Origin: Betaproteobacteria bacterium RIFCSPLOWO2_12_FULL_62_58
GTDB taxonomy: Bacteria; Pseudomonadota; Gammaproteobacteria; Burkholderiales; SG8-41
Assembly: GCA_001772005.1 (NCBI GenBank)
Contig: MERI01000040.1
Coordinates: forward strand, 39,485-93,226
Length of the DNA stretch: 53,742 nucleotides
Direction: 5' to 3'
Each line of letters begins with the position of its first letter. Position 1 is the first letter of the stretch. A program made the position numbers and the translations under genes. Below the pieces are notes generated by a model. That model saw only the letters and a list, made by a program, of their open reading frames with translations. It ran no database searches and was not told the origin of the DNA. Below, one piece after another: positions 49,048 through 53,742 of the stretch.

Positions 49048-50538
49048 CTAAATGCGCCCCGGCGCGGGCCGGGGACGAGCCGCCGCCAGGCGTCTAGCGA
49101 GCTGCTCCGGCGAGAGCGCCCGACTCCTGATGCGCGGATCGAATGCGTCGCGCACCGCGTCGGCGAGCAGGTTGGCGGACAGCACCAGCACCAGCATCAG
49201 GCAGAAGGCGGCGGCAAGCGACCACCACACTATCGGTTCGCGCGCCATTTCCAGACGAGCGTTGTTGATCATGGTGCCGAAGCTGTTCATCGACGGGTCG
49301 ACACCGACGCCGACATAGGACAGCACCGCCTCCGCCAGCACCAGGCCGCTGAAATCCATGACTATCGCGATCAGCACGATGTGCATGACGTTGGGCAGGA
49401 TATGGCGCGTCATGATGCGCCAATGCGAGACGCCGAAGGCATGCGCCGCCTCGATATATTCCAGTTCGCGCAGCTTCAGCGCTTCGCCGCGCAACAGGCG
49501 GCACAGCCCCGTCCAGCTCATCACGCCGAGAATCAGGCAAAGCCAAAGCAATCGGAAATCGGCCCGCTCGATCGTGGTGTCGAACCGCTCGGGATGCGTT
49601 TCGATATAGACCTGCATCATGAGCACCGCGGCAGCGATCAACAGAACGCCCGGAATCGAGGACAGCGTTGTGTAGATGTACTGGATCACGTCGTCCACCC
49701 AGCCGCGAAAATAGCCCGCCATGATGCCGAGCAGCAGCGCGAACGGCAGCATCACCAAGGTGGTGAGCGTGCCGATCATCAGCCCGGTGCGGATGCTTTT
49801 CAATGCTTGATAGAAAACATCCTGTCCGACCTTGTCGGTGCCAAACACGTGATACTTGGCGCTGAGCGCGACGAGCGGCCCGGCGATGAGCAGCACCAGC
49901 GCGAGCGTCAGCAGCACGACGCGCCACGGCATCTCGGTCTCGCCGCGCCACACCGCGCGCCAGGCATGATCCATATCGCCGGCGCGGCGCTTGGCAAGCA
50001 GCGCGCACAAGAGGGTCGTCAGCACGCACCAGGCGATCGCCGCCGCGGCAATACCGTAGAGCGCGCGCTGCGCGACGTCCGCCGCCCAGTCCGCGTGCGG
50101 GTCTTTAAGATGGGCGCCGCCGTTCTTGAGGCGCGGATAATCGCGTGCCGGCCTGCCGTCGGGAAGTTCAATGATCTCCTTGGCATAAAGATGGGTGGCA
50201 AGCGGCGCTGAATAGGTTTTGTCCTTGCGCGTCCTCAATGGTTCGGCCAGGCGGTCGAACACGCTCAGCACCTCGACCGCATAGACGCGTTTGTCCCCCT
50301 TGTCCGGAAGGGCGGGGCGATAGTGCAGCGAATCAAGAAGACCAATGACAATAAAGAAAACCAATACCGTCAGCGCCGCCATGCCGCTGGCGCTGCGCGC
50401 CACGCGGCGCCACGGCACGAGCAGATGCTCGCGCCGCCGAATGTACCACGCATACAACACAAACACCGCGACCAGCAGCCAAACCAGCACATCGGTCGAT
50501 AGGATGGCAAGCTTAAAAGGCATGTGATCACCGAGCAC
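49048..50538 (-). CDS. Peptide ABC transporter permease (YejE-like)
   Basis: 496 aa. Two N-terminal membrane segments, then a periplasmic-looking insert of ~100 residues (about 75-170, rich in K/R and D), then the BPD_transp core with FGTDKVGQDVFYQALKSIR and the EAA loop EYIEAAHAFGVSHWRIMTR that contacts the ATPase. The GTG start at 50538 is decided by GGAG six bases upstream, overlapping the end of the previous gene; the later ATG at 50523 lacks a site. Pairs with the YejB-like permease. Confidence 0.93.
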   Translation of the reverse strand: MLGDHMPFKLAILSTDVLVWLLVAVFVLYAWYIRRREHLLVPWRRVARSASGMAALTVLVFFIVIGLLDSLHYRPALPDKGDKRVYAVEVLSVFDRLAEPLRTRKDKTYSAPLATHLYAKEIIELPDGRPARDYPRLKNGGAHLKDPHADWAADVAQRALYGIAAAAIAWCVLTTLLCALLAKRRAGDMDHAWRAVWRGETEMPWRVVLLTLALVLLIAGPLVALSAKYHVFGTDKVGQDVFYQALKSIRTGLMIGTLTTLVMLPFALLLGIMAGYFRGWVDDVIQYIYTTLSSIPGVLLIAAAVLMMQVYIETHPERFDTTIERADFRLLWLCLILGVMSWTGLCRLLRGEALKLRELEYIEAAHAFGVSHWRIMTRHILPNVMHIVLIAIVMDFSGLVLAEAVLSYVGVGVDPSMNSFGTMINNARLEMAREPIVWWSLAAAFCLMLVLVLSANLLADAVRDAFDPRIRSRALSPEQLARRLAAARPRPAPGRI

Positions 50539-50541
50539 CGC

Positions 50542-51519
50542 TCACTCCAGCCTGACCCGCGGATCGACCAGCGTGTACGAGATGTCCGTCATGATGAGCC
50601 CGGCGATGTAGAGCACGGATCCCAGGAACACCATCGCGCGCACCACCGCGAAATCCTGGGAGTTGATGGCGTCGATCGTATAGCTGCCCAGGCCGGGAAT
50701 GCCGAAGAAGGCCTCCGTGATGAGACTGCCCATGAACAGGAGCGGAATCACCACCACCACGCCGGTGAGGATCGGGATCATGGCATTCTGCAGTACGTGG
50801 CGGAACAGCACGCGCAGTTCCGACAAGCCCTTGGCGCGTGCCGTCCGCACATAATCCCTGTTGATTTCCTCCAAGAATATGGTGCGGTACCACCGCGCAT
50901 TCGATCCGATGCCGCTCACGACGCCAATCAGGACCGGAAGAACGAGAAACTTGACGGCATCGACGCCGCCGTCGTAGCCGGAAATCGGAACCAGGTTCCA
51001 CAGCTTGCCGACCAGGTACTGGCCGCCGATGATGTAGAAGAGTCCGGAAATCGACATCATCGCCACGCACAGCACCACGCCCCAGAAGTCGACATAAGTG
51101 GCCCGGAAAAACGCCATCAGCAGCGCAAGCGTGATGTATGCCGCAAGCCCGGCCAGGAATACCGGGAGCGCAATCGCGAGGCTGGGCCACGTGCGCGTTC
51201 TGATGTCGTATCCGATGTCCCGCCCCTGATCGGAGCGGCCGAAGTCGAAAACGAAGAGCTTGACCGACTTTTCAAAGAAGATGGTGTCGGTGAGCCGCGT
51301 CGCGCCGGCGGCGCTGTCGTTGTAAAGAAGCGGCTTGTCGTAGCCGCGTTCCTGCTTCCATTTCGCGATCGCCTCCGGCGTGACGCGTTTTACACCGAGG
51401 TGCACGCGCGCCATGTCCTCGGGCGAATTGACAACAAAAAACAGCGCGAAAGTGATGACGTTGACCCCGATCAGGATCGGGATTGCGTAGAGCAGCCGCC
51501 GGATGATGTACGCGCCCAT
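50542..51519 (-). CDS. Peptide ABC transporter permease (YejB-like)
   Basis: 325 aa. Begins MGAYIIRRLLYAIPILIGVN, the usual N-terminal membrane segment of DppB/YejB permeases. The EAA loop is DYVRTARAKGLSELRVLFR; GIPGLGSYTIDAINSQDFAVV is near the C-terminus. Six to seven membrane segments. It forms the channel with the YejE-like subunit. The substrate-binding protein gene ends 14 nt upstream, and its own stop is followed within 6 nt by the next start. Confidence 0.95.
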   Translation of the reverse strand: MGAYIIRRLLYAIPILIGVNVITFALFFVVNSPEDMARVHLGVKRVTPEAIAKWKQERGYDKPLLYNDSAAGATRLTDTIFFEKSVKLFVFDFGRSDQGRDIGYDIRTRTWPSLAIALPVFLAGLAAYITLALLMAFFRATYVDFWGVVLCVAMMSISGLFYIIGGQYLVGKLWNLVPISGYDGGVDAVKFLVLPVLIGVVSGIGSNARWYRTIFLEEINRDYVRTARAKGLSELRVLFRHVLQNAMIPILTGVVVVIPLLFMGSLITEAFFGIPGLGSYTIDAINSQDFAVVRAMVFLGSVLYIAGLIMTDISYTLVDPRVRLE

Positions 51520-51533
51520 ATCAAATTATTCAG

Positions 51534-53708
51534 TCACGCCTCATCAGTCACCGGCTTCGCGGTGGCGCGCTCGCGGCGCCGGAACGTGAGGATGGCCGGC
51601 ACCACGCTCAGCGCGAACGCGAGCAGGATCACCACCACGGGCCATGCCATCGGCTGATTCCATTGGCGGCGCAGTTTTTCCCGGAGCTGCGGATCGATGC
51701 GCCGGTACTTGAGCCCGTTGTTCGCCATCTGGTTGGGCTTGCTGTTGTAGACCCAGGCGTGGTGCAGCGTGTAGTCCTTGGGGAAAAGGCTCCAGACCCA
51801 CGGCGCATCATGACGCGCGATGTCAACCATGCGGTCGATGATCGCCTGGCGCTCGGGTCCGTTGTACATGTGCTTCATGCGTTCGAACAATCGATCGAAC
51901 TCGGGATTGGCGTAGTTGGAAGCGTTTTCGCCGCCGACTTTCACCTTGCCCTGCGCGCCATGCAGCAGGAACAGGAAGTTCTCCGGGTCGGGATAGTCGG
52001 CGTTCCAGCCGAGGAAATAAAGCTGGACGTTGCCTTTGCGCACCTTGTCCTGGAAGCGATTGTAGTCGGTCGCGCGCACCGCGAGCTGCACGCCGAGTTT
52101 CTCGAACTGCTTCACGTACCAGTCGAGCCGGGACTTGCTGTCGGCGCCGGCCGAGGTGGTGTCGAGATTGACCAGCAGCGGCTGACCTGATTTTTCGCCG
52201 CGTCCATCGGGATAGCCCGCTTCCGCCAGCAGCTTCTTGGCATGGTCGATCGATTTCCGCCGCGGCGTGCCGTCGACCCAGTCGTAGCTGTAGGGATTGA
52301 TGCCCTCCTTGCCGTCGCGGTAGCCGAAAATGCCGGGCGGGATGGGTCCCTGCGCCGGGATGCCCCGGCCGTTGCGGAAAATCGAGATGAATTCCTCCTG
52401 ATCGACGGCGATCGAAATCGCGTGACGGAGCTTGCGTGCCCGTTCCGAATTTCCGCCCACCACCGGGTCCAGCATATTGAAACCAAGATAGAACACGCTG
52501 GTGGCGACCGAGGTTTGCAGCCTGATGCCGCGCGCCTCCATGTCTTCTGTCAGCGTGACATCGCCCTGGCCGGTGAACTGAACCGCTTGATCGAAGGTAT
52601 CCGAGGCGATTCCCGAGGCATCGTAATAGCCTTGCAGGAACTTGTTCCAGTACGGGATCTGCTCCTTCTCCAGGCTGAATACCACCTTGTCGATGAACGG
52701 CAGCGGCTTGCCGGCGTCTTTCAGCAGCCCCGCCTCCGCATCACCCGGTTCGCCTTCGTCCGGATAGACCTCGCCCTTGTAGTTGGGATTGCGCTCGAGC
52801 ACCATCTGGCGGTTGGGATTATTGACCGTCAGCATGTAGGGACCGGTGCCGATCGGGAACCAGTCGAGCGTGATGTTCTTCTCCGCCATTCCGGGCTGGG
52901 CGAAGAAGCGGTCGGCCTCCGGCGGGACGGGTGCGAAAAACGGCATCGCGAGCCAGTACAGAAACTGCGGATACTTGCCCCGCACCTTGATGCGATAGGT
53001 ATAGCGGTCGACCGTCTGCGCGCCTTCAAGTCCGAACTGGGTGAGATCGAGGAAGCCGATTGCCGGCAGCGCCTTGTCGGCCTTGGCAAGCGCCGCCGCC
53101 AGTTCCTTGAGGCCAACGATATACTCGCTCATCAGCCCCAGGATCGGCGAATGCAGGCGCGGATGCGCAAGCCGCTTGATTTGATGTACGTAATCGGCGG
53201 CCACGAGTTCGCGCGTGCCCTGCCGCCTGAAGTCGCCGAGCGCGTAAATGCCATCGAGGTCGCCGGGCCTGAGATTGTGATAACGGAGCGTCCCCTTCTC
53301 GTCGGTGGCGAGCGCGGGATGCGGCTGATAAAACACGCCCGGCCGGATGCGGATCGCGTACTCGCTGAACGCAATGTCTTTGGCGTCAGCGTTGTCGGAC
53401 AACTGACGGCCCTGGGCATCGAAAAACGCCGGGCGCGGCAGTTCGGCTGCGCCAAACGGAATCAGCTCGTAGGGGCGCTTGAAGTAGTGGTATTGGAGGG
53501 GCGGCTGGTAAATCTGCGCGATGAACGTGTATTCGTTCTCGCTATACGACTGCACCGGATCGAGGTGCTTGGGGCGCTCGGGGAACGACGAGTAGAAGAT
53601 ATTGGCACCCGCTTGCGATGCCGGATAAGGGTTATTCCACGGTGAACCGTCACATCCGCCGAACAGCACGAGGCACAGCAGCAGGCAGGGACGAAATGAG
53701 CACATCAT
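51534..53708 (-). CDS. Peptide ABC transporter substrate-binding lipoprotein with C-terminal membrane helix
   Basis: 724 aa. Lipobox LFGGC near residue 19. Family SBP_bac_5 (oligopeptide-binding): FPERPKHLDPVQSYSENEYTF near the start, later ISIAVDQEEFISIFR and SRLDWYVKQFEKLGVQL. At the C-terminus a predicted membrane helix (MAWPVVVILLAFALSVVPAIL) with a basic stop follows, which is unusual for this family. It is the first gene of the operon: binding protein, two permeases, dual ATPase, the gene order of yejABEF. The window ends 34 nt before its upstream region. Confidence 0.93.
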   Translation of the reverse strand: MMCSFRPCLLLCLVLFGGCDGSPWNNPYPASQAGANIFYSSFPERPKHLDPVQSYSENEYTFIAQIYQPPLQYHYFKRPYELIPFGAAELPRPAFFDAQGRQLSDNADAKDIAFSEYAIRIRPGVFYQPHPALATDEKGTLRYHNLRPGDLDGIYALGDFRRQGTRELVAADYVHQIKRLAHPRLHSPILGLMSEYIVGLKELAAALAKADKALPAIGFLDLTQFGLEGAQTVDRYTYRIKVRGKYPQFLYWLAMPFFAPVPPEADRFFAQPGMAEKNITLDWFPIGTGPYMLTVNNPNRQMVLERNPNYKGEVYPDEGEPGDAEAGLLKDAGKPLPFIDKVVFSLEKEQIPYWNKFLQGYYDASGIASDTFDQAVQFTGQGDVTLTEDMEARGIRLQTSVATSVFYLGFNMLDPVVGGNSERARKLRHAISIAVDQEEFISIFRNGRGIPAQGPIPPGIFGYRDGKEGINPYSYDWVDGTPRRKSIDHAKKLLAEAGYPDGRGEKSGQPLLVNLDTTSAGADSKSRLDWYVKQFEKLGVQLAVRATDYNRFQDKVRKGNVQLYFLGWNADYPDPENFLFLLHGAQGKVKVGGENASNYANPEFDRLFERMKHMYNGPERQAIIDRMVDIARHDAPWVWSLFPKDYTLHHAWVYNSKPNQMANNGLKYRRIDPQLREKLRRQWNQPMAWPVVVILLAFALSVVPAILTFRRRERATAKPVTDEA

Positions 53709-53742
53709 CGCCCGCCAAGTGTAGCTTAAAAGCGGCAATTGG

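Overview
The window reads as chromosomal DNA of a high-GC betaproteobacterium, probably an environmental Burkholderiales or Rhodocyclales-like lineage. The main support is the dnaQ / rnhA / methyltransferase / gloB / mltD block (42.1-46.7 kb), an arrangement typical of that class, together with three Bug-type periplasmic receptors beside TctA/TctB. No rRNA or tRNA gene was recognised.

Layout. (1) 1-13.1 kb: a scattered array of seven paralogous, apparently exported class I SAM-methyltransferase-like proteins (one cut by the window edge), all on the minus strand. With them are a lipoprotein methyltransferase-fold gene and a membrane protein carrying a spermidine-synthase-like domain. (2) 8.7-10 kb: a lytic transglycosylase and an N-acetyltransferase. 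(3) 10.2-12.0 kb: two integron gene cassettes with matching attC ends and no integrase in view, encoding a SIR2-domain protein and a small membrane protein. They abut a truncated MFS transporter gene. (4) 13.5-20.9 kb: a minus-strand catabolic and uptake block: a Bug receptor, two FAH-family enzymes, two more Bug receptors, TctB and TctA. (5) 21.1-25.6 kb: an operon containing a UGSC-family selenoprotein with an in-frame UGA and a well-formed SECIS hairpin, preceded by a thioredoxin-like gene and an associated protein, and followed by a Gfo/Idh/MocA oxidoreductase and a nucleotide-transporter-like membrane protein. (6) 25.9-31.3 kb: NIPSNAP protein, aldo/keto reductase, exported isochorismatase-like protein, DUF6279 lipoprotein, aminotransferase and an SDR protein. 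(7) 31.1-35.0 kb: a FecR-like / haem-sensor / Ser-Thr kinase module lying between two copies of the last 216 bp of the SDR gene. (8) 35.1-38.5 kb: two small orphan genes, then a second cassette-like locus with a possible nuclease and a free-standing LAGLIDADG endonuclease flanked by REP-like direct repeats. (9) 38.5-46.7 kb: SDR, D-2-hydroxyacid dehydrogenase, transaldolase and the core block. (10) 46.8-53.7 kb: a yejABEF-like peptide ABC transporter operon.

How the parts relate. The methyltransferase array looks like one expanded family: each member has a signal peptide, a PYVPTP-type entry motif, a VIDLGSGDG motif and a C-terminal beta-rich domain. The Bug/Tct/FAH and UGSC blocks look like separate organic-acid and redox catabolic units. 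The two cassette loci share a near-identical leader site and are the clearest acquired DNA. Intergenic spaces are unusually rich in repeats: GC-rich palindromes, REP-like elements, and many locus-specific inverted arrays of short GTGAC/GTCAC-like units. These blur several start codons and in one place have become the linker of a fused ABC ATPase. Functional statements come from motifs read by eye; no database search was possible.
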